DNA of 64,000 nucleotides from CAWEQW01 sp963811365 (lineage in GTDB: Bacteria > Actinomycetota > Actinomycetes > Propionibacteriales > Nocardioidaceae): contig CAWEQW010000007.1 in NCBI GenBank assembly GCA_963811365.1, positions 186,001-250,000 of the forward strand. Direction: 5' to 3'. The position numbers and the translations under genes were made by a program. Each line of letters begins with the position of its first letter. Position 1 is the stretch's first letter. Below, in pieces: positions 1 through 11,200 of this stretch. The notes beneath the pieces were generated by a model. It did no database searches. It had not been told where the DNA came from and was given only the letters and a program-made list of their open reading frames with translations.

Positions 1-3000
1 GTCCAGCCGGTCGAAGACCGGGTCGACCAGGTAGCTCGTCGACGAGGTGGCGCCCGGGAACGCGTCGGCGTAGGAGTAGGCGCCCGCATTGCCGGTGGTC
101 ACCAGCGGGTCGCGGTTCAACGGGTCGGCGAGTCCGCTCGGAGTCGCCGAGTAGAGCCCGACCGTCGTGCGGTACGACGCCACGTAGTCGGTGTTCTTCG
201 TGACCGAGACCGGCTGGGCGAACGTCACGGTCTGCCAGCCGGCAGTGCTCTCGCCGGTGAACGTCGCAGTGGCCAGCTCGGTGCCGGTGCCCGTCCACAG
301 CGTGCCGACGTGCGTGCCGGTGTTGTTCGGGCCCTTGTAGAACCGGATCCCGGAGATCGTGCCGTCGACCGTCGAGGAGAAGTGCACGCCGAGCGTGACG
401 GGGTTGGGATCGGCAACCTGCAGCACGTCGGGGCACGGTCGTGTCGTCGAACAGCCCGCACGGACAGACACCTGGTGCGGCCGGTGGCTTGGCGGTGGTG
501 AACGACCAGGCGCCGCCGCTGCCCAGGCTGCCTCCGGTCGTGTCGCTCGCCGTCACGGTGACGGCGTACTTCACGAAGCCGTCGAGCACAGCGGACGGCG
601 TGAACGTGGCGGTCCTGGTCGTCGGGTCGTAGCCCGTCGTCCCGGCGACGGTGGTGCCCGCCGAGTCCTTGACCGTGACGGCGAGCGAGGAGGCGTTGAT
701 CGCCTTGTTGAACGTCGCGGTGACCGTCGACGACGTCGGGACGCTCGTCGACCCCGCGAGCGGCGACTGCTGCGTCACGGCGAGGGGCGAGGTGTCCACG
801 GTCGTGAACATCGCGTCGACGTAGTACTGCCCGCGCTGGTAGTCGCTGGCCGGGAAGGTGCCCGGTGCGCCGTACACGCCGGCGGGTGCCGCGCTGAAGC
901 CACCTGCGACGTCGAGCGGCGCGGCGTGGACCCCGTCGTACCAGAAGGCGCCGGCCTGGTTGGCGTAGTGCCCGCTCGGGGCCGTGTAGGAGACCACGTA
1001 CGTCTGCCCGGCACTGACCGCGACCGGCGACGCGAACGTCGCCTGCTGCCAGCCGGTGGCCGTCTCGTTGGTGAACGTGACCTGGGCCAGCTGGGTGCCC
1101 GCCGGCGCTCCACAGCGAGCCGGTGTGCGTCCCGGTGTTGCCGGTGCCCTTGTAGAAGCGGACGCCCGAGACGAAGCCGTCCGTCGTCGGCGAGAACCGC
1201 AGCCCGAGCTCGACGGCGGAGGCGTCCGAGGTGGCCGGGGTGGCCGGGGTGGTGCTCCCGTACACGCTGCAGGGGCAGGTGACGTTGCGGGTCACGGTGG
1301 CCGCCGCACCGATGTTGGCGCTGTCGTCGACCGCCCGGGCCTTGAGCGGCGTGGACCCGCTGCCGTGCTGGATGTAGCTGTAGGTCCACGAGGATGTCCC
1401 GGTGGCCGGGCGCCACGTGGTGCCGCCGTCGATGGACACCTCGACCCCGGCCACCCGCCCGGCCGCGTCACTGGCCGTGCCGGTCACGCTGACCTGCGTG
1501 CCGTTCGCGACCGTCGAGCCGTCGGCGGGCGAGGTGATCGTGGTGGTCGGCCCCACCGTGTCGGTGGACTTCGCCGCCGCAGTGAGCCCGGCCGCCAGGG
1601 TGAGCGGCTGGGCGCCCATGTCGGCGAACAGGTTGACCTGCGCCTGGCGCATCCGGCTGTCCGCCGGCGGGCCTGCTCCGTCGTGGTTCTGGTCCAGGCC
1701 CCAGGTCCACTGGATGGTTCCCGCGGAGAACACCAGCGCGCCGCTGCTCGCGCGGTACTCCGTCAGGTGGTGGGTGGTCGTGCCCGGCGCGACGGTGCTG
1801 CCGAAGTCCTGCAGGTACTGGGACGTGGGCCCGGTGGTCGTGGACAGGTCGATGAGGCCCTGCGGGCGGAACCCGTTGTCGAGGTCCTCGTCCGACTCGT
1901 AGCCGATGGTGTGCGCCGCCAGGGCGGTCTGGGTGCCCGCGGCCTGCGACCCGAGAGTGGTGTTGCGCCACAGGCGCAGCTTCCCCTGCTCGGCCGGGAC
2001 GGTGACCGGCAGATCCGTCTCGTTGCTCATGTAGGCGGTGCCGGTGACCCCGTTCTCCGGCAGTCCGGCCCCGGCGCTCACGGGGCTGAGCCGGGGGTCC
2101 CGCCAGGTCCCGGTCCACTCGCTGGTGGGGTCGCTCTTCTGGTTCGCCCAGGTCTCCTTGTAGCAGACCAGGGTCCGCCACGACGTGTGGCTGGTGTCGG
2201 CGGAGGCCTCGAAGCGGGTGTGCCAGTACATCTCGTTGCCGCTCAGGAACATCAGGTTCACCCCGGCGTCCCGCGCGGCCAGGACGTTCGCCCGCTGGGC
2301 GGCGCTCCAGTACTCGTCGTGTCCCGCGTCGACGAAGACCTTGTGCTGCTTGAGCAGCGCTCCGCTGCGGGCGGTGTCCACGCCGGAGATGTAGCTGACG
2401 TCGTACCCGTTCTGCTCCATGAACCGGACCAGCGGGTACTCCGCGCTGAAGAAGAAGTCCCGCCCGGAGCTCGCGTCCCGGGTGACCACCGGGCGGTTGT
2501 AGCTGATCTTGTAGGCGCGGCCGTTGGCCCCACCCTCGTAGAAGTCGGCACCGCCGTAGGTGTTGTAGGCCTGCCAGGTCGGGTCCGACGTCTGGTAGAC
2601 CACGTCGGAGGTGGAGGAGTCGTCGCGGACCACGAAGGTGATGTGGCTGCTGTCGTTGAGGTCGGGGCGGGTGAGCTTGGCGATGTAGACCCCCGAGACC
2701 GCGGTGGACGGCACGTTCCAGGACGCGGAGAGGGACCAGTTGCCGCAGTCGTAGAGCTCGGTTCCGGAGTCGGTGATGCACGCCGGCTGATGCTGGGGGA
2801 GCGACGCGGACGGGGTGACGGACGCGATCTTGCGAGCCCCGTCGCCGTTGTAGTAGCCGAGCCGGTAGATGTCGATGGAGTACGCCGACGCGGTGGTGTC
2901 GATCTTGAAGCCGATGGTGCCGCCGACGTTCACGCTCGTGTCCGTCGCGAAGCCCTGGATGGTGCTGTCACCGGCTCCGCTGACGTCCCACACGCTCTGG

Positions 3001-3161
3001 GGCGTGCCCGGCTTGCTGTTCTCGCAGGCGACCTTGTTGGTGGTCGTGCACGGGTCGACGGCGGCCCCGGCCGGTCGTGCGACGAGGACCCCGGTCCCGA
3101 GGACCATGAGCAGACTCACCCAGGCCGTCACCAGTCGTCTTGCGAGGCGTCGCTTCTCCAC
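1..3161 (-). CDS. secreted DUF4082 / dimethylformamidase-like multidomain protein, frameshifted, partial
   Basis: Large exported protein of unknown substrate. Residues 1-34 form a signal peptide (MEKRRLARR, hydrophobic core, AGA cleavage site). Residues about 180-500 resemble the N,N-dimethylformamidase large-subunit-like domain of actinobacterial surface proteins (motifs YQTSDPTWQAYN, DAGHDEYW, FLSGNEMYW). An Ig-like segment (about 540-620) and a DUF4082 module (RFYKGTGNTGTH) follow. The frame breaks twice. Near 1112 one extra base shifts the rest of the first DUF4082 module and an Ig-like linker. Near 436 another extra base precedes a second DUF4082 copy (RFYKGPNNTGTH), which runs off the left edge. 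Read without correction, the ORF would stop at 225. The start is GTG at 3161. It lies beside the polysaccharide locus, so a cell-surface role is likely; enzymatic function is not shown. Confidence 0.72.
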
Positions 3162-3483
3162 TCGGCACCCCCATCGATGCGTTCGGTGTGCTGCCCGTCG
3201 TGCACGTGCACGGTGGGGTCCGAGGACGGGACACGTCCTCGACCATGAGCATGCGGGGGCCCTACCCTCGGGCGTAATGCTGAGTGTGTGTCATCTTGTC
3301 CGTCTCCGACCGATACTCACCGGTCGGCGAAACCGCGCATCGCGCGCGTTCGGCCAGCGCCGGTGACGACACCGCCGACCGGGTGACCGGGTCAGGCTGG
3401 GTCGTTCGGGCTACGGCGAAGAGCCGATCTCCGGCGAAGTGCGGGCCGCGGCGGCGGTTTTCCGGGATTGCTCCGGCGGCGAA
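3162..3483. other. intergenic region without a gene
   Basis: These 322 bases separate two minus-strand genes. I see no convincing ORF, RNA gene or hairpin. It should carry the promoter of the secreted protein to its left, but I cannot pick a clear -10 box. Confidence 0.4.
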
Positions 3484-4542
3484 CTAGTGCTTGTCGCCGT
3501 CCACCGGTTCTCCGGTCCCGGTCCGGACCCGTCGGGAGAGCCGGTCGCAGCCCGGATTCCCGGGTTGTTCGCTTCGCCGTCGCCCGACGTACCCGAGCCA
3601 GGCCAGCACCGGCAGGCTCAGCGCCGTCACCGTCCACCGGTCCCGAGGGCTCATCCGCTCCTGCCACTCCGTGTCCGGGCGCAGGGCGGTCCGCCCGGTC
3701 GCGAACCGCATCGGGTTGCCGGCGACGGAGTGGGTGCCCGAGAGGTCGATCGTGCTCGGCGCCTCCAGCGGCAGCCTCCCGGACCCGGCGAGCCCCAGGT
3801 CGCGCCAGGCCCGCTCGACCACCGGGCCGGGGTCCGCGACGAGGTCCTCGTAGCGGATGCGTACGACGGGCACCCCGCGATGGCGCAGCCCCTGGATCTC
3901 CAGGTTGTGCGACGACCACAGCGAGGTGCTCGACAACGCCGACAGCCGCGGCATCATCTGGCTGCCCTCGGTCTCCGGACGCGCCACCGACTTGGACCAG
4001 CTGTAGGCCACGCCCCGGCTGTCGCGGGCGAGGTGCAGCACCCGCAGGTCGATGCCGCGGTGGTGGCTCAGCGCGAGCGCGGTGGGCGCGACCTTGCTGG
4101 AGTCGACCACGACGCGGGCGCCGGTGAGCTCGCGGGCGGCGTCGTAGACCTTCCGGTAGTAGCCGGCGTACGCCTGGAGGTCGCCCACAAGGGCGGAGTC
4201 GCGCGGGTGCCGGGCCGCGGTGTGCAGCATCCGGCGCTGGCGGTCGACCCGGTCCTTCAGCGTCAGCACGACCTCCGGGTCGACCCGGTCCCACCCGCCG
4301 AAGGCGCGCCGGCCGACCTCGGACCAGAACGGGCAGGCGTGGAAGTGCGCGCCGCAGCGCGCAGCGCTCGTCGTTGCGGAGCCCGCGCTCCCAGAGGTGG
4401 CCGACCTCGCCCAGCGTGGTCACCGCGTCGAGCTCGCCGAGGAGTCGCTCGAGCAGCGTGGAGCCGCTGCGACCGGAGCCGCCGACGTACAGCCGACCGT
4501 CGCGCCCGGCTCCGGCGGACGACCCGCGGACGACGACCTCAC
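3484..4542 (-). CDS. sulfotransferase family protein, frameshifted
   Basis: PAPS-dependent sulfotransferase-like protein, probably sulfating a surface glycan. The N-terminal part carries the 5'-phosphosulfate loop (YVGGSGRSGSTLLERLL) and GEVGHLWERGL. After an extra base near 4367 the frame continues as CGAHFHACPFWSEVGRR and then without interruption to the stop at 3484. The C-terminal part has VVVDSSK and LHLARDSRGVAYSWSKS, the latter matching the 3'-phosphate-binding region, and RYEDLVADP. No ATG, GTG or TTG precedes the N-terminal segment in its own frame. The GTG at 4542 needs a second shift near 4505, so the start is uncertain. A second sulfotransferase lies at 17.4 kb and a PAP phosphatase at 22.4 kb. 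Confidence 0.72.
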
Positions 4543-4601
4543 CCGACCCCCTGACGGCTGCGCCGCGCGGCGGTCGCGGCGAGCGGTCACTTTACCTTGG
4601 C

Positions 4602-4607
4602 TAGGGT
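4602..4607 (+). promoter_or_regulatory. putative -10 box of the acyltransferase gene
   Basis: TAGGGT fits the actinobacterial TANNNT -10 pattern and lies 50 nt before the chosen ATG at 4657. A TTTACCTT stretch just upstream is AT-rich for this DNA. No clear -35 box. Confidence 0.35.
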
Positions 4608-4656
4608 GAGGCCCGGTGGCCCGGCCGCGCCGGGCCACCGGACGAGGGGAGCCCGC

Positions 4657-5193
4657 ATGGCAGAGCGCCGGACCGAGCCGATGACGCGCGCCAGGCTGAG
4701 CGACGAGCTGCGTGCCGACCGCAGCGCCAACCGCGGCTACCCCAAGAGCGTGGTCGTCCTCGCGATGTTGCGCACGGCCCAGTACGCCCGTTCGCAGCGG
4801 GGCCCGGCCGGCCGGCTGGCGTACCTCCTGGTCGGCACGGCCTACAAGCTGCTGGCCGAGTGGGTGCTCGGGGTGGAGCTGCCGGCGAGCACGCCGGTCG
4901 GCCCCGGGCTGCGGCTGCGGCACGGCGTCGGCACGGTGGTGAACCCGTACGCCGTGATCGGCGCCAACGTGATGCTCAGACACGGTGTGACGATCGGCAA
5001 CCGCATCAACGACCACGACTGCCCGGTCATCGGCGACGACGTCGAGATCGGCGCCGGTGCCACGCTGATCGGCGCGATCACCGTGGGCGACGGCGCGCGC
5101 ATCGGCGCCGGTGCCGTGGTGGTCTCAGACGTGCCGGCCCGCGGGGTGGCGCTGGCCAGCCCGGCCACGGTCAGGTCGCCGCGCGCCCCCTGA
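4657..5193 (+). CDS. hexapeptide-repeat acyltransferase (serine acetyltransferase-like)
   Basis: Left-handed beta-helix acyltransferase of 178 residues. The second half is built of hexapeptide repeats (VIGANVMLRHGVTIGN, VIGDDVEIGAGATLIG, VGDGARIGAGAVVVSDV), as in CysE/LacA-type enzymes. HGVTIG and the GNR/GAGA turns fit acetyl-CoA binding. In this neighbourhood the likely acceptor is a sugar of the exopolysaccharide rather than serine. An in-frame TTG 60 bases upstream exists, but ATG 4657 follows GAGGGGAG at a good distance. The 3' end overlaps the convergent polymerase gene by 69 bases. Confidence 0.8.
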   Translation: MAERRTEPMTRARLSDELRADRSANRGYPKSVVVLAMLRTAQYARSQRGPAGRLAYLLVGTAYKLLAEWVLGVELPASTPVGPGLRLRHGVGTVVNPYAVIGANVMLRHGVTIGNRINDHDCPVIGDDVEIGAGATLIGAITVGDGARIGAGAVVVSDVPARGVALASPATVRSPRAP

Positions 5194-6477
5194 CCGTCCG
5201 TGCATGACCGGCTCCTCGGGCAGGGCCGGCGGGTCCGCCCCGCGCAGGGCCAGGGCGGCGGCGACCATCACGACGGGCAGGCCGCTGGGCAGCAGGCCGT
5301 AGTACACCAGCTCGACGGTGGCGACCAGGACCACCGTGCTCCACCCGATGCCGGCGAGGTCGCGGCGCCGCAGGCTGAGCGCCACGGTCAGCAGGAACCA
5401 GCCCACGAACAGCACCGCCCCGCCGATGCCGTGGGAGAACAGCACCAGCCAGAACTGGCCCTGGGTGCCGACCGGGGGCGCGAGCGGGTTGGCCGAGGGC
5501 CGCGGGCCGCCGTACCCGAACACCGGGGAGGTCGCGGTCGCCGAGATCACCTCGTGGTAGAGCGCGGCCCGGGTCACCGTGGAGCTGTTCTCGGAGAGCC
5601 GCTCGTCGAGCCGCGCCTGGACGGGGAGCACCGAGAACGCGACGACGCCCACCACGCCGAGTCCGGCCACGAGCGCGAGCCCTCGTGCATCGCCGAGCAG
5701 CGCCGAGCGGACCGCGACGTACACCGCGGCGACCGCGAGACCGAGGAACATCCCGCGGTTCAGCGTCAGGAACGCCGGGACGACCGAGGCGACGAGCAGC
5801 ACGACCACCGGCCAGAACCGACGCGGCTCCCGGCGGACGTGCACGAGGTAGACGAGCACGAACGGGACCAGCATGGAGTAGGCGCTGCCCCAGTTGTTCG
5901 TGAAGAGGAACGGTGCGCTGGGCCGTGGCGGCACGACGTGGTACGCGTCGGGGTTGTACTGCGCGAGCGGCCTGACGACCATCTGCTGGACGAGGTAGTT
6001 GCGCGCGATCACCGCCGGCACGACTCCGGACAGAGGCCCCTGGAGCAGGTGGCCGAGCGCGGTGCGGAAGGTGGTGGCCGGGAACGCCACCCCGAGGTAG
6101 CCGCCCGCCACGGTGATCGCCCAGAAGGCGGTCATCACCCCGGCGACGAAGCGCTCCCGGAGCATCTCCCGGGCGTTGTACACATAGACCAGCAGGACGG
6201 TGCAGGACAGGTAGATCGCATAGCGGTAGGCGAACGCCACCGCGCTCGTCGCCGACGGCAGCTCGATCACCGAGCAGAGCGCCCAGAGCAGGAACAGCAG
6301 CCAGACACCCGTGCCGAGCGGCAGACGGGTGCCGCCGCGGCGCAGCAGCAGCCAGCCCATCACCATCGCGGCCGCGATCCAGACGACGTCGACGACGCCC
6401 AGCAGCCACCACACCGGGTAGCCGACGAACAGCGCCGTGAACGGCCAGGCCGGAAGCGAGCGGCGTTCCCCCGTCAC
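5125..6477 (-). CDS. O-antigen ligase/polymerase-like membrane protein (Wzy-type)
   Basis: Polytopic membrane protein of 450 residues with about ten or more hydrophobic segments. It has a large loop (about 150-200) and the pattern LFTNNWGSAYSMLVPF followed by LTLNRGMFLGL, typical of actinobacterial members of the O-antigen ligase/polymerase superfamily. The family polymerises or ligates lipid-linked repeat units on the outer face of the membrane. The C-terminal about 30 residues are hydrophilic and overlap the acyltransferase gene. Start GTG 6477 follows GAGGGGATCC. It is divergent from the chain-length gene, consistent with a Wzx/Wzy-dependent export locus. Polymerase versus ligase cannot be settled from the sequence. 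Confidence 0.78.
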   Translation of the reverse strand: MTGERRSLPAWPFTALFVGYPVWWLLGVVDVVWIAAAMVMGWLLLRRGGTRLPLGTGVWLLFLLWALCSVIELPSATSAVAFAYRYAIYLSCTVLLVYVYNAREMLRERFVAGVMTAFWAITVAGGYLGVAFPATTFRTALGHLLQGPLSGVVPAVIARNYLVQQMVVRPLAQYNPDAYHVVPPRPSAPFLFTNNWGSAYSMLVPFVLVYLVHVRREPRRFWPVVVLLVASVVPAFLTLNRGMFLGLAVAAVYVAVRSALLGDARGLALVAGLGVVGVVAFSVLPVQARLDERLSENSSTVTRAALYHEVISATATSPVFGYGGPRPSANPLAPPVGTQGQFWLVLFSHGIGGAVLFVGWFLLTVALSLRRRDLAGIGWSTVVLVATVELVYYGLLPSGLPVVMVAAALALRGADPPALPEEPVMHGRSGGARRPDRGRAGQRHPAGRHV

Positions 6478-6596
6478 AGGCAGGATCCCCTCGTCCGTCG
6501 GCCTGGGCGTCCGTAGTCTAGTCGGCGCGAGTACCCTGCTCGAGGAGTGTCGGCCGAGGACGCCGGCGCATCGTGAGCACGGGGGAAGGCAGCACC
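6478..6596. promoter_or_regulatory. shared divergent promoter region between polymerase and chain-length genes
   Basis: The 119-base gap separates two divergent genes. For the plus strand a TACCCT hexamer at 6532-6537 fits a TANNNT -10 box, giving a leader of about 55 nt. GTAGTCTAGTC at 6513-6523 is another AT-richer patch usable in either direction. Confidence 0.35.
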
Positions 6597-8114
6597 ATGG
6601 CAGCAGCGCACTCAGAGGTCCCTTCTTTCGAGGCGTCCCGCTACGTCGAGGTGCTGCACCGGCGTCGCCGCGTGGTCGCAGCCTGCACGGTGCTCGGACT
6701 CGCGCTCGCGCTGCTCTACCTCGTCGCGACCCCGCACGCCACCGCCACCGCCACCGTGCAGGTCGACCCGATCGGCGCCGACCCGTTCAGCTCCGGACGC
6801 GCTCCGTCGACGCTCCTCGACGCGCAGACCGAGGAGCAGGTCGCGCAGTCCCAGGCGGTCGTGCGGGCGGCGGCCGACAAGCTCGGCACCGACGCGCAGG
6901 ACGTACGGCGCTCCGTCCGGGCCACCTTGCTGCCGGGCGGCACGGTGGTGCAGATCCAGTACGCGGCCCCGTCGGCGGCCCGCGCCGCGGCGGGTGCGAA
7001 CGCGGTTGCTCGCGCCTACCTCGCCCAGCGCGGCCTGCTCGCCGAAGGGCGCCAGAAGGCGGTCAGCGACAAGCTCGAGCGGCGCCGCACCGCCCTGCTG
7101 CACGACCTCGAGGCGGCCAACCGCACGATCGCCAACGGGCTCAAGGGCAGCACCTCGGTCAACTACGCACAAAGCCAGCGCCAGCTGATCCTGATCGAGC
7201 TGAACTCGTTGTTCACCAGCATCAACGGCGTGGTGGGGGTGGACACCCGAGGCGGGTCGATGCTGGACGCGGCGAAGCCGAGCGGCGCCCAGGCCGGCTC
7301 GCGTGCCGCGCCGCTGCTGCTGACCGGCGCACTGGGCGGACTGCTCGTCGGGCTGGCGGCCGCCTTCGCGGCCGACGCCGGCGACCGCCGGCTGCGCGAC
7401 GACGTGGACGCGTCACGGGCGGGATCCGGTCCGGTGCTCGGCCGGCTGGGCGCCCGGGGCGTCGAGCTGCCGGCGCGAGGCGCCGACCTCGACGACGTCC
7501 GGGTACTCCGCGAGCGGGTGCTCGCGCTGGTCGACGAGCGCGGCGGGACGGTCGCGGTCCTCGACGAGCTCGGCGGCGCCGAGACCACCGACGTCGGCGG
7601 CAACCTCGCGGTGGCGCTCGCGGAGACCGGTCGCCGGGTGCGGCTGGTCGTGGACCGCTCCGACCGCGGACTGCTCGACGTCCTCGCCGCGGGTCTCGAG
7701 CTGCGGCCGGCCGAGCCGGCCGGCGCGCTGCCGCAGGACCACTCGGTTCTCGTCTCGGGGCTGCTCGCGGGCCTGGTCGTCGACGTCTCCGACGGGCAGT
7801 CGTACGTCGCGTCTCCGCGTGCACCGCACGAAGTGACCGTGGTCGTGCTGCCGCACGACGCGAGTCGGGCCACCCGGCTGGCCGCCGGGCGAGGTTCCGA
7901 CGTGGTGGTCGCGGTCGAGCCCGAGGGTGTCCGTCGCGCCGAGGTGCGCGGCCTGGTCCGCGACCTCGACGGCGTGGGGTCCGGGCTGGACGGGCTGGTG
8001 CTGGCACCGCGGTCGCGCTCCGTGCGGGGCGGCCCCGCCGCCGACATGGGCTCCGAACCCGCCGAGAGCGGGAGCGAGCATGGCCGCCGGGACCAGGTCG
8101 CGGCATCGAGCTGA
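6597..8114 (+). CDS. polysaccharide chain-length determinant, Wzz-like with degenerate kinase-like domain
   Basis: Membrane co-polymerase of 505 residues. The N-terminal Wzz segment includes a first transmembrane helix after RYVEVLHRRRR, a periplasmic-type coiled region, and a second helix (LLLTGALGGLLVGLAAAFAA). The cytoplasmic C-terminal half is shaped like a bacterial tyrosine-kinase P-loop domain (VAVLDELGGAETTDVGGNLAVALAE), but the P-loop lacks the GK[ST] residues. It is therefore probably not an active kinase. ATG 6597 follows GGGGGAAGG at a good distance; an in-frame GTG lies 24 bases upstream. Its neighbours make it the length regulator of the local polymer. Confidence 0.78.
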   Translation: MAAAHSEVPSFEASRYVEVLHRRRRVVAACTVLGLALALLYLVATPHATATATVQVDPIGADPFSSGRAPSTLLDAQTEEQVAQSQAVVRAAADKLGTDAQDVRRSVRATLLPGGTVVQIQYAAPSAARAAAGANAVARAYLAQRGLLAEGRQKAVSDKLERRRTALLHDLEAANRTIANGLKGSTSVNYAQSQRQLILIELNSLFTSINGVVGVDTRGGSMLDAAKPSGAQAGSRAAPLLLTGALGGLLVGLAAAFAADAGDRRLRDDVDASRAGSGPVLGRLGARGVELPARGADLDDVRVLRERVLALVDERGGTVAVLDELGGAETTDVGGNLAVALAETGRRVRLVVDRSDRGLLDVLAAGLELRPAEPAGALPQDHSVLVSGLLAGLVVDVSDGQSYVASPRAPHEVTVVVLPHDASRATRLAAGRGSDVVVAVEPEGVRRAEVRGLVRDLDGVGSGLDGLVLAPRSRSVRGGPAADMGSEPAESGSEHGRRDQVAASS

Positions 8115-8279
8115 TCCGGCTCCGCAGGTTCGGGGGACAAGCCGGGGGACGAGTTGTCCACGGATCCCGTCGCCGGGTGCACCGGCCCTGGTGCGCCGGC
8201 GGACGACAGGTACCATTCGTCGTGCCGTCGGAGTGGGGACGCCACGGTTTCGCCGGGGGACTGCCGGGGGGCACTTTTC

Positions 8280-11200
8280 ATGAGAACAGCTGGCACTGTC
8301 GTCTTGCTCGGGGCGCTTGCCGCCGCGGCGTTCGCGCCGCAGCCACTCGCGTCGGCGGTGACCGGGACAGCCACTGCCGCGACGGTCCCGGCCGCGGGCA
8401 CAACCGCGGGGGCGGCATCGACCGCGACCGCGGTGGACCCGAGCCGGCTCGGGTCGGCCGCCGACTCCGCGGCGGGCTCGTGCTGGGACATCAAGCAGCA
8501 GCGACCCTCAGCGAGCGACGGCGTCTACTGGCTGCTCACGCCTGCGATGACCGCACCGCGGCAGTTCTACTGCGACCAGACCACCGACGGCGGCGGCTGG
8601 GTGCTGGTGGCCAAGGGCCGGGACGGCTGGACCGCCGACTACGACGGCAAGGGCAGCGCGTCCAGCCTGCTGAAGCCGACGCTGTCCACGATGTCCGCCG
8701 CGACCAGCGAGCTCCGTCGCGCACGGTCGACGCGCTGCTGGACGGCAAGCCGGGTCGACTCGCTGCCCGACGGGGTCCGGCTCCGCCGCGCGATGAACGC
8801 CGCAGGCACGACCTGGCAGGAGTCGCGGATGGTGTTCAGGTCCCGCGACAGGTGGGTCTGGACGCTCGGTGCGGCCCATCCACTGACCTCGTTCTCGTTC
8901 GACGGCGTGTCCAGGTCCGGCGGGGGGTCGTCGGGGTACGGCATCGACAACGGCTACCAGCGTGTGAACAACGCGATCCAGCCCGCGCAGAAGTACCACG
9001 CCGGGTTCGCCTACGGCCGCCGGTGTCGCCGGGACGAGCGCGTCGAGCAGCTACCTGTGGTCCGCGAGCGACGGGCTCGGCGGGGCGCTGCCCTACACGC
9101 AGGTCTACCTGCGGCCGAAGGTCGCCTCCGACGACCCCGGGTTCACCGCGATCCCGGACGGCGGGACGACGGCGTCGGCGCAGCGCGCGGTCGCCTCCTC
9201 CTACGCCGACGAGCTGCCGTGGCACGTCACCGGCCTCGCCGGCAACACCAGGATCGAGGGCAACGTCGAGGTCCAGGCGTTCACCCAGTCGGGCTCAACG
9301 ATGTACGTCGGCGGCAACTTCGCCCGCGTCCAGCAGGACGGCGAGCTCCACGGGCGCCGGCCGGGTCGCGCAGCCGTTCCTCGCCGCGTTCGACCTGCGC
9401 ACGGGCGAGCTCGTGACGAGCTTCCGGCCGGTGCTCGACGAGCAGGTCCGGGCGCTCGCGACGCTCCCGAACGGCGACGTCGTGGCGGCGGGCAGCTTCA
9501 GCCGGGCGAACGGTCGGCCGGCGAGCGCCATCGTGGCGCTGGACCCGGTCACCGGAGCCACCGACACCGTCGTTCTCGCTCGACGTCGAGAACCGCCTCA
9601 CGGGTGGCGCGCTGGAGATCAAGACGCTGGCGGTCCGCGGGTCGGACCTGTACCTCGGCGGCGCCTTCACCCATGTCAGCGGCGGCAGCGCGCCCGACTC
9701 GGTGGTCTTCTGCCGCGGCGCGGCGATCGTCTCCGCGGTCGACGGCACGCCGCGCAGCGACTGGAACCCCGACCTCAACGGCACGGTCAACGCCATCGAC
9801 CCGTCCCAGGACGGTCAGCGGGTCTACGCCGCCGGCTTCTTCACGACCGAGAACGGCGCCACGGCCAACCACGCGGCGGCGATCCAGACCAGGTCCGGCG
9901 CGCCGCTCGCGACGCCGGCCTGGAACCCGGCCTGGAGCTCGAGCAACAGCTACCAGCGCGCCATCGACCAGGTCGGCGACCGGGTGTACGTGGGCGGGTC
10001 GGAGCACTCCCTGTTCTCCTTCTCCACCTCGACCTTCGCCCGGCTCGACGGGAACATCATGATGGCCAAGGGCGACGTCCAGCAGATCACCGATGCGGGT
10101 GGCGTGCTGTACGCCAGCTGCCACTGCAACCAGTTCAACTACTCCAACGCCTACACCTGGCCGAGCCTGGGCGCCGGGTGGACCCAGGCTGATGCGATCG
10201 GCTGGTTCGGGGCGTACGACGCGGGCTCCCAGACCACCATCGCGCAGTTCACGCCGGACATGACGAGCCGGCTGGGCTCCGGGGTATGGGCCATCGCCGT
10301 CGACTCCAACGGCCGGGTCTGGGCCGGTGGTGACCTGGTGAACGCCGCCACGAAGGCGAAGGCGTCCGCATGGTCGGGCGGCTTCGCGCGGTTCAGCCCG
10401 GTCGACTCCACCGCCCCGACGCGGCCCGGCCACCTCACGCGGACCGCGGCCTCTGCGAGCACGGTCTCGCTCTCCTGGACCGCTGCGAGCGACGACGCGG
10501 GTGCGCCGACCTACCAGGTGCTGCGCGACGACCGTGTCGTCGCCACCACCTCGGGTCTCAGGCTCACCGTGCCGCGCGGGGGCGCCGACCGGTTCTTCGT
10601 CCGCGCCGCGGACGCGAGCGGCAACGTCTCGGCGAGCACGCCGGTGCTGGACGCAAGCACGCTGACGCCACCGACGGCCGCCTTCAGCACGTCGATGACC
10701 GGCAGCGCCGTGGCCGTGGACGCGTCCGGCAGCACCGCCGGAGACGCCGGCGGCCTGGACTACGCATGGACGTTCGGTGACGGTACGACGGGCACGGGAC
10801 GCACCACCTCGCACACCTACCGGGCGGCAGGCAGCTACCACGTCACGCTCACCGTGACCGACGGCAACGGACGGACCGGCACGGCGTCGGCGGACGTGAC
10901 CGCGACCGCGCCGCGCGCGCAGACGACGGTCGTCGACAAGGGCTCCACCTGGGCCTGGCGCTACGCGGCGGGGCCGCCCCCCGCCGAGTGGAACGCACCG
11001 GGCGCCGACACCTCCTCCTGGTCCCACGGCGCGGCGCCGCTCGGGTTCGGCTCGGCGTCCATCGTCACCGACGTCGACTCGTACGCCACCACGTCCGACC
11101 GGCCGCTGGCGGCGTACTTCACCCGGACCTTCCAGGTGCCCGACACCTCGAAGGTGGTCCGGCTGGTGCTGGACACGGTGGCCGACGACGGCGTCGTGGT

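Noticed and set aside
1056..3248. Plus-strand open frame of 730 codons
   Set aside because: It is the antisense of the secreted DUF4082 protein; its peptide is Arg/Gly/Val-rich with no motif or signal, as expected of GC-rich shadow frames.
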